Below are positions 1-8,056 of a stretch of DNA of 64,000 nucleotides, piece after piece. The notes below the pieces were generated by a model, which saw nothing but the letters and a program-made list of their open reading frames with translations, ran no database searches and was not told the DNA's origin. Source of the stretch: Haloterrigena salifodinae. GTDB taxonomy: Archaea; Halobacteriota; Halobacteria; Halobacteriales; Natrialbaceae. The translations under genes were made by a program, and so were the position numbers. Numbering within the stretch: the stretch's first letter is position 1; every line of letters starts with the position of its first letter. The DNA is taken from assembly GCF_003977755.1 (NCBI RefSeq), contig NZ_RQWN01000001.1, forward strand, positions 388,995 to 452,994. The letters run 5' to 3'.

Positions 1-636
1 TCGATAGTGAAACCCATCATATTGAAAAACGTTCACGAAAGGCTTTCAATTGTGATAATCAAGGTGGCACAGAGCGGTTACAGCACCCCCTTGAACCGAC
101 GCCATCTTGCGGTTTTGCAACGCTGAATATTAGTCAATAAAGCTTCTGGCCAATCGGTTTGGCGGACGGAACCGTTCGATCCGTCACGATCCGCGGTGTC
201 CTCGCGCTCGCGCGCACTCGAGCATCCACTGTTCGTGACAACACTCGGTCCGAACTCTCGAGTCGACGACTGTACTCGAGTCTACTAACTCGATCGTGGC
301 GTTCGCTAGCGGAACGCACTGACTCCTTGGAAAACGGGTGGACACGCCCATCCGCACGATCTGACCAGCGGTTGATGGGGCGCTCCACTCGAGTCGATCC
401 CGGTCGCGGTCCAGGTATCGTCACCGGGACCGATTCGTACAACGGTCGATTCGCTAATAGTTCTGGTGGTTATGATAGATCGCTAACAAATTCTGAAACG
501 TTTCAGGAGTGATCGCCCGCTACCGTGGCGAGTCATCGCCCGTAGCCTCCAGTTCTCGAGTCAGTCCTGACGCTCGAGGCGCGAAATCGGCGAATAGATT
601 CAAGCCCGCCCGGTGGTGACTAGCGGTATCGCTGCC
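1..636. other. intergenic region, no gene supported
   Basis: No open frame here has haloarchaeal protein character. The longest frames, on both strands between about 134 and 512, are rich in Arg and Ser and look like chance translations of GC-rich DNA. The first 130 bases are AT-richer and contain a loose inverted repeat, TTGAAA near 22 and TTTCAA near 44, which may belong to a promoter of a gene left of the window. I see nothing else I can name. Confidence 0.5.
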
Positions 637-1098
637 ATGGACGCCCCGCTCGACGCACCCGACGACCGCGCCGTCAACCCCCTACTGGGCGTGTTCCTGA
701 TCGTCGGGGCCGCGGTCGTCTGCTCGGCCGCGCTCGGAACCATCCTCATCGGCGTCGATCACGACCTCGAGGGGACGTCGCCCCAGGCGACCGTCGAACT
801 CGAGACGGCCGTGACCGACGATACCGACGGCTTTGTCACGCTCGTCGTCGCCGACCGCTCCGCGGCCGACGCGGTCACGGTGACAGCGACGACGACCGAC
901 GGTCGACGGGCGATCGCCGACGGCACCCCGGACGGGACCGCCGAGCTGACCGAACGCCGCGAGGCGGTCGACGACTCGATCACGTTCCGAAAGAACGTCG
1001 ACCCGGACGCGCCGCGGGACGTCGAACTCCGACTCGTCGCTCGCGCCCACCTCGCGGACGACGCCGCCGTGGTCCTCGACCGGACGGTGGTGATCTGA
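637..1098 (+). CDS. type IV pilin-like secreted protein (archaeal pilin N-terminal domain)
   Basis: This 153-residue protein has a short charged N-terminus, then a hydrophobic stretch at about residues 14-38 beginning NPLLGVFLIVGAAVV, then a hydrophilic extracellular-type domain. That is the layout of haloarchaeal pilin-like proteins with a class III signal, which anchor by the N-terminal helix. I chose ATG 637 over the in-frame GTG 613 because the extra eight residues add nothing conserved. The stop overlaps the next start (TGATG at 1096-1100), so the two genes are probably co-translated. No pilus assembly genes are nearby. The family call rests on the N-terminal pattern alone. Confidence 0.65.
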   Translation: MDAPLDAPDDRAVNPLLGVFLIVGAAVVCSAALGTILIGVDHDLEGTSPQATVELETAVTDDTDGFVTLVVADRSAADAVTVTATTTDGRRAIADGTPDGTAELTERREAVDDSITFRKNVDPDAPRDVELRLVARAHLADDAAVVLDRTVVI

Positions 1099-1355
1099 TG
1101 TTCGGCCTCGAGGACGCTCTCCCACCGCGGGTCACGAAAACCACGCTCTATCGCGTCGTCGGCTGGGGACTGCGCTGGTACGTGCTCACGGTGCTGGTCG
1201 TCGGCTGCTACAGCCTCCTCTGGGTTCTCGACCTCGCCGGGCTGGTCTCCGAGTCCTGGCTGTCGACGGTCTGGATCGCCATCGCGGTGATGGGGACCTT
1301 GTTTCTCGTCCTCCTGATTCCGCTGTTCTACACCTCGCGGTCGTCGACCCGATAG
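1098..1355 (+). CDS. small two-helix membrane protein
   Basis: The product has 85 residues. Two hydrophobic segments, about 27-48 and 57-78, are joined by a short loop, and the tail is basic (TSRSSTR), so it is probably an integral membrane protein with a cytoplasmic C-terminus. I do not recognise a family. It overlaps the pilin-like gene by one base, which suggests an operon and a role with that surface protein, for example membrane retention or assembly. That role is inferred from position only. Confidence 0.6.
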   Translation: MFGLEDALPPRVTKTTLYRVVGWGLRWYVLTVLVVGCYSLLWVLDLAGLVSESWLSTVWIAIAVMGTLFLVLLIPLFYTSRSSTR

Positions 1356-1460
1356 CGACCGCGCTCGCAACCAATCTGACCGAACCACTCCCCCGAGTCC
1401 GGATCCCCCTCGAGAGATAGTTCAACCCAAACTCGAGCCCGAGAGGAACGGCCGCGGCGA

Positions 1461-1694
1461 CTACGGACGCGGATACGCGGATTCGTCGTCGCTCTCGGCC
1501 GTCTCCTCGGCGGCTGCGTCGCTATCCGCCGTTTCGGATGGTCGATCCCCGATCACGTCGAACGACTCTCCCCCACAGGAACACGCGGTCCCCGTTCCGA
1601 TCGGCCGAATCGATCCGTCGGCCTGGATCCGTACCGCGAGGGCGGTACCGCACTGCTGGCAGATCGCGACCGATCGGTCTCCCCTGACAGGCAT
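1461..1694 (-). CDS. small zinc-ribbon protein
   Basis: The product has 77 residues. Cysteines at 12 and 15 (CQQC) and at 38 and 40 (CSC) make one probable zinc knuckle, and the C-terminal third is an acidic, disordered tail typical of halophile proteins. No catalytic signature is visible. Small zinc-finger proteins of this kind are common in haloarchaea and mostly uncharacterised. It stands alone on the minus strand between genes on the other strand. Confidence 0.65.
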   Translation of the reverse strand: MPVRGDRSVAICQQCGTALAVRIQADGSIRPIGTGTACSCGGESFDVIGDRPSETADSDAAAEETAESDDESAYPRP

Positions 1695-1854
1695 GTCCCG
1701 CCGTATTCCGAGGCGTTATTTCAAGATTTCGAAGGGGAGCCACCGGTAAATCCGTCGAAACCCGTCCGTGCGCCGGTATCGGTCGCCGCCCCAACAACGC
1801 CAATCCGCCGGGCGATCGGTGCGGTTAGGGTCGTCCGGCGCACACTCACGCGTG

Positions 1855-2694
1855 ATGACGGTCGTCCTCGCCGGCGTCGGTGCCGACACCACGAACCTGG
1901 GTGCGCTCGCCCCGCTGTACGACGACGGGCGCTTCGAATATGTGCCGATCCCCGAGAAGACTCCCGACACCGATGAGACCGAAACGCTCGGCTCGTGGAA
2001 CCTGCGCGCGACCGACGGCATCGCCGCGGACCTCACGAACCGGATCGCCCCCCAGCCGATCGGCGACGCCGACCGGACCGTCGCCGGCGACGCCCTCGAG
2101 TCGTGGCCCCTTCACCGCGACCCCAATTTCGCGGCGCTGACCTACGGCGAGCACCGGACCAGCGGCTACGTCGAACGCCTCCGAGCCCTCGAGCCCGGCG
2201 ACGTCGTCGGGTTTTACACCGGCCTGCGACGTCCCGGCGGCGACCGCGCACACCGCTACCTGATCGGCTACTTCACCGTTGATCGGGTCGATATCGTCGA
2301 CCCCGACCAGCCGCGGGCCGACCGCGAGACGATCCTGGCGGCCCACCCGGACAACGCCCACGCGAAACGCGCTCGAGACGGAGACCTCTACCTCGAGAAA
2401 CCGGTCGTCCTGATCGACGGCCGCGAACCCGGCGGCCTGTTCGACCGCCACCCGATCCGGCTCAGCGACTACTACACCAAACCGGGGAACGAACGATCGC
2501 AGTATTACCTGCGCGAGGAAATCGCGACCGAGTGGGCCGTCCGCGACGGCGGCGAGAACATGATGTACAAACCCGCCTACCGCTGTGCGCCCTCCGGAGC
2601 GGCGTTTCGCCGCCGCGTCGGCCGGCCGGGCGACCGCACAGCCGATTGCGCCCGCCTCGATACTGAGGACGCCGCCGCCGAGACGACCGACTGA
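1855..2694 (+). CDS. Nmad3-like (nucleotide-modification-associated domain 3) protein
   Basis: The product has 279 residues from ATG 1855; longer in-frame starts upstream add only Arg/Ser-rich sequence. The N-terminus (GVGADTTNL, then DDGRFEYVPIPE), the DPNFAALTYGEH segment and the GFYTGLR and LIGYFTV strands match my memory of the Nmad3 domain, a predicted sensor or processing domain found near enzymes of modified nucleotides in phages and bacteria. No DNA methylase, glycosyltransferase or restriction gene is adjacent, so the role here is open. The C-terminal 25 residues look unstructured. The gene itself is certain; the family call is moderate. Confidence 0.6.
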   Translation: MTVVLAGVGADTTNLGALAPLYDDGRFEYVPIPEKTPDTDETETLGSWNLRATDGIAADLTNRIAPQPIGDADRTVAGDALESWPLHRDPNFAALTYGEHRTSGYVERLRALEPGDVVGFYTGLRRPGGDRAHRYLIGYFTVDRVDIVDPDQPRADRETILAAHPDNAHAKRARDGDLYLEKPVVLIDGREPGGLFDRHPIRLSDYYTKPGNERSQYYLREEIATEWAVRDGGENMMYKPAYRCAPSGAAFRRRVGRPGDRTADCARLDTEDAAAETTD

Positions 2695-2706
2695 CCGCCG
2701 CCCGAC

Positions 2707-3039
2707 CTAGACGCGCGGCGGCTCGAGCGGGTCGACGTAGGGCTCGAGGTCCGCGAAGTTCGGTCCGGTGGCTACCGCGTCGCTCGAGCGGTCGTAGACG
2801 ACGACGTCGTGTTCGGCGAGTCGCGGGAGGTGGTTGTGGACCAACTGAATGGCGATCCCATCCCGTTCGCGCACGCATAACTCGGACGTCTCGCGGCTCC
2901 AGACCGCGAGTCGTTCGGCGGCGTCGGGGACCGTCGTTCGGTCGACGGTCGAGAGGTGACACAGCAAGTACTCGCGAACCCGATCGGCGAGCAGTGAGTA
3001 GACGGTCTCCCGCTCGAGTGACTCAGGCTGGACTGGCAT
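2707..3039 (-). CDS. winged-helix protein of the haloarchaeal DUF7344 type
   Basis: From ATG 3039 the product has 110 residues; an upstream in-frame ATG at 3075 would add a hydrophobic dozen residues without support. The pattern is that of the haloarchaeal DUF7344 winged helix: a helical first half (EYLLCHLSTV, VPDAAERLAVW) and then HNHLPRLAEHDVVVYD, the recognition helix and wing, followed by an acidic tail. Such proteins are probable transcription regulators. A second member lies at 34747-35142, there paired with a HalOD1 gene; here no partner is present. Its gene end faces that of the Nmad3-like gene 12 bases away. Confidence 0.65.
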   Translation of the reverse strand: MPVQPESLERETVYSLLADRVREYLLCHLSTVDRTTVPDAAERLAVWSRETSELCVRERDGIAIQLVHNHLPRLAEHDVVVYDRSSDAVATGPNFADLEPYVDPLEPPRV

Positions 3040-3290
3040 GATAACTGCTACGATGAACCGACTCAGAACAATCATTGTGCCTCACTAGGTAGGGATCGAA
3101 CAATTGTACTAGCACACCGAACAGTGTCCGAAACGGACCGGTCCGCGAGGCGTCTCGATTCCCCGCCACGAGACGAGCCGAGTCCGGTCACCGGCGAGAC
3201 GACTGGAACTGACTGCGACCGCGCCCGCGCCGCCTCGATCGATCGGTTTCATGTAGTGATACCGCATACTCCCGGGCAGTGACTGACGAG

Positions 3291-3905
3291 ATGGACTCGC
3301 GCCACGACCGCATCCGGCACCATCCGACCGCGGGGCCGGGCAACTCGCTCGCCGACTGGACGCGCGCGCGCAACCCGCTCCGGGTCGCAATCTCCTACGT
3401 CGCCGTCTGGCTGATCCGAATCTCGCCGAGCCTCCGCCTCAAGCGGTGGCTGTTGCGCCGACTCGGCGCCGCCGTCGGTCCCGGCGTCTCTTGGGGGCTC
3501 GAGGCCACGCCGGACGTCTTCTGGCCCGACCTGATCACCGTCGAACGCGAGGCGATTGTCGGCTACGATGCGACGATCCTCTGTCACGAGTTCCTCCAGG
3601 ACGAGTACCGCACGGGCGAGGTCGTGATCGGCGAACGCGCGATGATCGGCGCCGGCGCGATCGTCCTCCCGGGCGTCGAGATCGGCGCGAACGCGCGGGT
3701 CGCCGCCAACTCGCTTGTCACCCGGGACGTGCCACCGGGAACGACCGTGGCCGGCGTCCCGGCCGAACCGGCCGGCTCGAGTGCCGCAGACGACGCGAGC
3801 GCCGAGGCGGCTGGCGATTCCGGAACCGACGATAGCGAACCGGGAGACGACGAGACCGATCCCGGAGACGTCGGGGTCGGATCCGCCGACGGGACCGACG
3901 TCTGA
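3291..3905 (+). CDS. hexapeptide-repeat acyltransferase (LbH fold)
   Basis: The C-terminal half shows the left-handed beta-helix turns IGERAMIGAGAIVLPGVEIG and then ANARVAANSLVTRDVPPGTT, ending VAGVPA, the standard end of the COG0110 acetyl/acyltransferase family. These enzymes transfer acetyl or acyl groups from a CoA donor to sugars, amino acids or lipids; the acceptor cannot be told. An amphipathic segment near residues 30-50 may touch the membrane. The last 45 residues are an acidic low-complexity tail. Both GTG 3279 and ATG 3291 could be the start; I prefer ATG. Confidence 0.7.
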   Translation: MDSRHDRIRHHPTAGPGNSLADWTRARNPLRVAISYVAVWLIRISPSLRLKRWLLRRLGAAVGPGVSWGLEATPDVFWPDLITVEREAIVGYDATILCHEFLQDEYRTGEVVIGERAMIGAGAIVLPGVEIGANARVAANSLVTRDVPPGTTVAGVPAEPAGSSAADDASAEAAGDSGTDDSEPGDDETDPGDVGVGSADGTDV

Positions 3906-4026
3906 TCGACAGTCGAAGACCGAGAGTCGAATCGGGAGACGCCGGTCGCTGGCAGCCGCGTAGCAACTGCGGCGATCGGCGGGAAAAGCAGGGGTCGAGT
4001 CGTACTCGAGACGTCGATCGAGTCGC

Positions 4027-5196
4027 TTACAGCGACGACCAGGACTTGCGGGCCTCGTTCCAGGAGGTGATGTCCGCGATCCAGCGGGCCGCGATCATCT
4101 TCTTGAGGTTCTTCGCGGGGGCGCCGCCGAACGTGTCGACGGGCAGGGAGACGCCGAACGCCGGCTTGACCTCGTGGGCGACGGCCTTGTCGCCGACGGA
4201 GATGACGGTCCCCTTGTCCTCGTGCTCCCAGGTCCGCAGCGGACGGTTCTCGATGGCACGGGAGATGTTTTCGCCGGCGACCTCGGCGGCCTGCCAGGCG
4301 GCCTGTGCGGTCGGCGGTGCGGGCTGGTCGCCCTGGTTGATTATCGCCGAGTCGCCGATAGCGAAGACGCGCTCGTCGGAGGTCTGGAAGTTAGCCTCGG
4401 TGTTGAGGCGGTTGTGCTCGTTCTCGAGGTCGGCGTCGTCGAAGGCGTCGCGGCCGGTGATGCCGCCGGTCCAGACGAGGACGTCGTGATCGAGGGGCTC
4501 GCCCTCGTCGAACTCGATGTGGTCCTCGGTAGCCTCGGTGATCGGGTCGTCCGTGTGGATCTGGACGCCCGCTTCCTCGAGCAGGTCGCGCAGGGCCTGC
4601 TGGATCTCGGGGTCGTTACCGGGGAAGATCTCCTCTAGGGCCTCGACGAGGTGGATCTCGATCGGCGCGCGGTGGTTGTCGCGGAACTCCGCGATCTCGC
4701 CGGCGGTCTGGATACCCGAGAGGCCGGCGCCACCGATGACGACCTGTGCGGGCTCGCCGCGGGTGGCCTCCTGGCTGGCCTCCTTGACGGTATCGTGGAT
4801 CTCGAGGGCGTCGTCGAGACTCTTCAGCGTCAGCGAGTGCTCCTCGAGGCCGGGAATGCCGTAATAGGCAGTCTGGCTGCCCAGACCGACGAGAACGTAG
4901 TCGTATTCGACGTCCTCACTGTCAGCGAGTTCGACGACCTGATCGTCGACGTCGAGGCCGACGACCTCGTCCTGGATGAACCGGGTCGACGGATCGGCGA
5001 TCTGGGTGACCGGGAAGGTGATATCCGAGCGGACGTCCGGATCCCGAATGACGCGGTGGGATTCGTGAAGAACCAGATGATAGTCGACGTCAGCGATCCA
5101 GGTCAGCCGTGCATTACCCCCGAGCTCCGACTGGAGCTTGTTGATCGCACCGGCACCGGCGTAACCGGCTCCGAGTACGACGACGTTCTCAGTCAT
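4027..5196 (-). CDS. NAD(P)/FAD-dependent oxidoreductase, type II NADH dehydrogenase-like
   Basis: The product has 389 residues. The N-terminus VVVLGAGYAGAGAINKL is an FAD dinucleotide-binding fold, IGGAGLSGIQTAGEIA is the second, NADH-binding fold, and VFAIGDSAIINQG is the C-terminal FAD motif. Length and motif order fit NDH-2 enzymes, which pass electrons from NADH to quinone at the cytoplasmic face without pumping protons. The nearest alternative is a sulfide:quinone oxidoreductase; I see no conserved cysteine pattern for it. ATG 5196 places the GAGYAG motif at the usual distance. It probably has its own promoter in the AT-richer stretch 5197-5260. Confidence 0.8.
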   Translation of the reverse strand: MTENVVVLGAGYAGAGAINKLQSELGGNARLTWIADVDYHLVLHESHRVIRDPDVRSDITFPVTQIADPSTRFIQDEVVGLDVDDQVVELADSEDVEYDYVLVGLGSQTAYYGIPGLEEHSLTLKSLDDALEIHDTVKEASQEATRGEPAQVVIGGAGLSGIQTAGEIAEFRDNHRAPIEIHLVEALEEIFPGNDPEIQQALRDLLEEAGVQIHTDDPITEATEDHIEFDEGEPLDHDVLVWTGGITGRDAFDDADLENEHNRLNTEANFQTSDERVFAIGDSAIINQGDQPAPPTAQAAWQAAEVAGENISRAIENRPLRTWEHEDKGTVISVGDKAVAHEVKPAFGVSLPVDTFGGAPAKNLKKMIAARWIADITSWNEARKSWSSL

Positions 5197-5308
5197 ATCT
5201 CCTATTCCGAAACCCTCCGATACAAAGGTGTTGGAACGTTCATGCACATGTTAGGTATTGCCACACAACGTATCGCCGCCGGATACTGTCTCCGCGACGA
5301 CAACCCGT

Positions 5309-6229
5309 TCAGAGGATTCGGTTTCCGAATGCGCTCGCGGTGAGTTCGGCCGCGATGGTTGCGGTCTCGTTGCCCTCGTCCAGAATCGGATTGACCTCGA
5401 CGACGTCCATCGACCGGACGATCTCCTCGGCCGCGTGGCGCTCGGAGACGGTCTCGAGTGCGGCGTGAGCTTCCCGGTAGGTGACGCCGCCGCGGACCGG
5501 CGTGCCAACCCCCGGCGCGGTCTTGGGATCGACCCAGTCTAAGTCGAGGCTGACGTGGACGCCGTCGGTGCTGTCGGTCGCGACGTCGAGGGCGTCTTCG
5601 ACGACGGTGGTCATCCCCCGCTCGTCGATGTCGGCCATCGTGTACGCTGTCATCTCACTGTCGCGGACCAGTTCGCGCTCGCGCTCGTCGATGCTCCGGA
5701 GGCCGACGTAGGCGATCGATTCCTCGCGGACGCGCGGCGCGCGGGCCCACGACAGGTCGCCGAAGGCGCCCCGGCCCAGCGTCGCGGCCAGCGGCATCCC
5801 GTGGACGTTGCCGCTGGGCGACGTCGCGGGCGTGTTGAGGTCCGCGTGGGCGTCGAACCAGATCGCGCCGAGGTCCGCCTCGCGGGCCGAACCGCGCATC
5901 GAACCGATGGCGACCGAGTGGTCCCCGCCCAGCACGAGCGGAAACTCGCCGTCCGCCAACGTTTCCGCGACTCGTTCTTCCAGCCGCGTACAGACGCCCT
6001 CGACCTCCCGGAGGAACTTCGCCGTCCCCTCGATCGGCTCATCAGTGTTGGGATCGCGCTCCTCGGCCCGCGGAATCAAGAGGTCGCCATCGTCGACGGC
6101 GGTGACGCCGGCGTCCGAGAGCCGATCGGCCACCTCGGCGTACCTGATCGCCGACGGTCCCATGTCCACGCCGCGGCGATCCGCCCCGTAGTCCATCGGC
6201 GCACCGATGATTCTGACGGTCGTAGCCAT
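5309..6229 (-). CDS. rocF: arginase (ureohydrolase family)
   Basis: The product has 306 residues. The manganese-site motifs of ureohydrolases are present: GGDHS, DAHADLNTP and SLDLDWVDP. The PGVGTPVRGG segment after the third motif, the SGNVHGMPLA segment and NPILDEGNET near the end are arginase-like rather than agmatinase-like. The predicted reaction is hydrolysis of arginine to ornithine and urea, used in haloarchaea for arginine catabolism. An agmatinase or formimidoylglutamase specificity is possible but less likely. It is divergent from the DtxR-family gene, sharing an 85-base upstream region that contains the 6290-6303 palindrome. Confidence 0.8.
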   Translation of the reverse strand: MATTVRIIGAPMDYGADRRGVDMGPSAIRYAEVADRLSDAGVTAVDDGDLLIPRAEERDPNTDEPIEGTAKFLREVEGVCTRLEERVAETLADGEFPLVLGGDHSVAIGSMRGSAREADLGAIWFDAHADLNTPATSPSGNVHGMPLAATLGRGAFGDLSWARAPRVREESIAYVGLRSIDERERELVRDSEMTAYTMADIDERGMTTVVEDALDVATDSTDGVHVSLDLDWVDPKTAPGVGTPVRGGVTYREAHAALETVSERHAAEEIVRSMDVVEVNPILDEGNETATIAAELTASAFGNRIL

Positions 6230-6289
6230 ACTCAGCCTTCGTCGCCCGGCGGTTTGACGGTGGCGATAGAGACGGCGACAGCTTTAGGG

Positions 6290-6303
6290 TTAGACCCGTC
6301 TAA
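6290..6303. promoter_or_regulatory. palindromic DtxR-type operator candidate
   Basis: TTAGACCCGTCTAA is a perfect inverted repeat, six bases on each side of CC. It ends 11 bases before the start of the metal regulator and sits between that gene and arginase. DtxR/IdeR/MntR-family dimers bind AT-edged palindromes like this, and family members usually repress themselves. The position would cover the start site of a leaderless or short-leader mRNA. Confidence 0.6.
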
Positions 6304-6314
6304 ATCCGAGCACC

Positions 6315-6995
6315 ATGATGCTGAGCGACGTGATGGAGGACTACCTCAAGACGATCTACCAGCTCCAGCGCGAGACCGACGACCGGATCAAGACGTCGGC
6401 CATCGCCGACGAGCTGGACGTCACGTCGCCGACGGTCACCAGCATGCTCGACAAACTCGAGGAGCGGGGGCTCGTCGACCGCGAGAAGTACAGGGGCGTC
6501 ACCCTGACCGACGAGGGCGAAACCGTCGCCCTCGAGGTCGTCCGTCACCACCGGCTGCTCGAGGCCTATCTCACCGAACATCTCGACTACGACTGGGCGG
6601 AGGTCCACGAGGAGGCCGACCGGCTCGAGCACCACATCAGCGAGGACTTCGAGGCCCGCGTCGCGGACGTCCTCGGCGAACCGACGGTCGACCCCCACGG
6701 CGCGCCGATCCCCGGCGCCGACCTCGAGCCGCCCGAACGCCCCGATGGCGAATCCGTCACCTCGTTCTCGGCGGGCGACACCGTGATCGTCGAGGAGGTC
6801 GCCGACCGCGACGCCGACGTCCTCTCTTACCTCGCCGAACACGGGGTCAGACCCGGCGTCGAACTCGAGATCGTCGAGGTCGCCCCCTTCGGGATGATTA
6901 CCGCCCGCTCGAGCGACCACGACTCCGACGTCTCTCTGCCCGAGTCCGTCGCCCACCACGTCCGCGTCACCGAGCCGCCGGAACTCGAACAGTAG
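6315..6995 (+). CDS. DtxR-family metal-dependent transcription regulator (SirR/Idr type)
   Basis: The product has 226 residues. The N-terminus (MEDYLKTIYQL, then LDVTSPTVTSMLDKLEERG) is the winged helix of the DtxR family. Residues 60-130 (HHRLLEAYL, HEEADRLEHHIS) form the metal-binding and dimer domain. The end (DTVIVEEVADRDADVLSYL, VAPFGMITAR) is the FeoA/SH3-like domain. Such proteins bind DNA when loaded with Fe2+ or Mn2+ and repress uptake genes. Haloarchaeal relatives regulate iron and manganese genes. The palindrome at 6290-6303 is a likely self-operator, and a ZIP-transporter scrap follows the gene. Confidence 0.88.
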   Translation: MMLSDVMEDYLKTIYQLQRETDDRIKTSAIADELDVTSPTVTSMLDKLEERGLVDREKYRGVTLTDEGETVALEVVRHHRLLEAYLTEHLDYDWAEVHEEADRLEHHISEDFEARVADVLGEPTVDPHGAPIPGADLEPPERPDGESVTSFSAGDTVIVEEVADRDADVLSYLAEHGVRPGVELEIVEVAPFGMITARSSDHDSDVSLPESVAHHVRVTEPPELEQ

Positions 6996-7079
6996 TCCGT
7001 CGTCGCGTTCGTTCAGGGGAACTTGACCCAGGTCGTGCTGTTCGTGCTGGCGTTCGCGATCCACAGCATCACGGAGGGG
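6996..7079 (+). pseudogene. fragment resembling a ZIP metal transporter
   Basis: Directly behind the regulator stop codon, the frame starting at 6996 reads a hydrophobic helix ending VLAFAIHSITEG (7044-7079). ZIP-family zinc/iron transporters carry a metal-binding helix of the form H-N/S-x-x-E-G, so this looks like one transmembrane helix of such a protein. No start codon, no further helix and no second motif follow; after 7080 the frame turns into Arg/Ala-rich noise and stops near 7178. I read it as a relic of a metal transporter once paired with the regulator. A chance match over 28 codons is possible. Confidence 0.4.
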
Positions 7080-7291
7080 CCCGACGGTCGGCGGCGTGGT
7101 CGCGCGGGATCGAACGGTGCCGCCGCGGCGTCATTTCGCCTTCAGTTCCACCTCGAGGCGTGGCTCGTCTCGGGCTGAACCGCCAGACGGATCGGCGAAC
7201 GCACCCGACCGTTGATCGCCGAAACAAAACACCTTACTAGGGTGCGTTCGAACGACAGAATTACCGCGTTACTCCCGGCTCACCCGTCGGG

Positions 7292-7297
7292 TTTAAG
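7292..7297 (+). promoter_or_regulatory. TATA box of the 7322 regulator gene
   Basis: TTTAAG lies 25-30 bases before ATG 7322, the spacing expected for a haloarchaeal leaderless transcript. The remainder of 7080-7291 shows no gene. Confidence 0.55.
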
Positions 7298-7321
7298 GAA
7301 ATCAATTACGAACAATTCAGT

Positions 7322-7855
7322 ATGTCATCCATCGAACTCACCCCCAGCCAGAAGAAGATCCTCCGTGCACTGACGAATCTGCACAAGGAGTCCGAAGCCG
7401 CGATCAAAGGCGAGGATATCGCCGAACAGGTCGACCGCAACCCCGGGACGATCCGTAACCAGATGCAGAGTCTCAAAGCCCTCCAACTCGTCGAGGGCGT
7501 ACCCGGCCCCAAAGGGGGGTACAAACCCACCGCCTCCGCCTACGAGGCCCTCGAGATTCAGCAGATGGACGACCCGGCCTCGGTCCCGATCGAACACGAG
7601 GGCGAACCCATCGACGACGTCATCGTCGAGGAGATCGACCTCTCGAGCGTCCACCACCCCGAACTCTGCCGCGCCGAGATCCACATGCAGGGTTCGATGG
7701 GCGAGATCCACGAGGACGACGCCGTCACCGTCGGCCCGACCCCGCTGTCGAAGCTCCTCATCGAGGGCCGCGTCGACGGCAAGGACGACACGAACAACAT
7801 CCTCATCCTGCGGATCGAAGACATGGTCGCCCCGGCCGAAGAGCCGTCCCACTAA
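7322..7855 (+). CDS. winged-helix transcription regulator, Rrf2/TrmB-like
   Basis: The product has 177 residues. Residues 5-70 form a winged helix: SQKKILRALTNL, then AIKGEDIAEQV, recognition helix NPGTIRNQMQSLKAL and wing GVPGPKGGYKPT. The C-terminal 100 residues (VEEIDLSSVHHPELCRAEIH onward) are a small ligand or dimer domain I cannot name. Close relatives are widespread in haloarchaea and usually annotated as Rrf2-family or generic HTH proteins; no Fe-S cysteines of true Rrf2 sensors are present (only one Cys). The gene is monocistronic and has its own TATA box. Confidence 0.75.
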   Translation: MSSIELTPSQKKILRALTNLHKESEAAIKGEDIAEQVDRNPGTIRNQMQSLKALQLVEGVPGPKGGYKPTASAYEALEIQQMDDPASVPIEHEGEPIDDVIVEEIDLSSVHHPELCRAEIHMQGSMGEIHEDDAVTVGPTPLSKLLIEGRVDGKDDTNNILILRIEDMVAPAEEPSH

Positions 7856-8056
7856 CGGCGACCGACGATCGCTCTCGATATTTCTTTGCTCTCTTCGCGT
7901 TCTAGCGGCCCGCCCGCCCGCGTGATATTCTGTCGCATGCCGCCGCCTCGAGTCCCGGAGTCGTGACTCTCGACGCGTGCTCGAGCGACGAAAAGAGCGA
8001 CAGTCGCTATCGCGTTCGACGGGTTCGATAGCCAGTCGAGCTACCGGCCGCGGCTG

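Noticed and set aside
5555-7240. Plus-strand open frame of 561 codons
   Set aside because: It is antisense to arginase for its first third and runs out of frame through the DtxR gene; it is Arg/Pro/His-rich with no domain. GC-rich codon pattern alone keeps it open.
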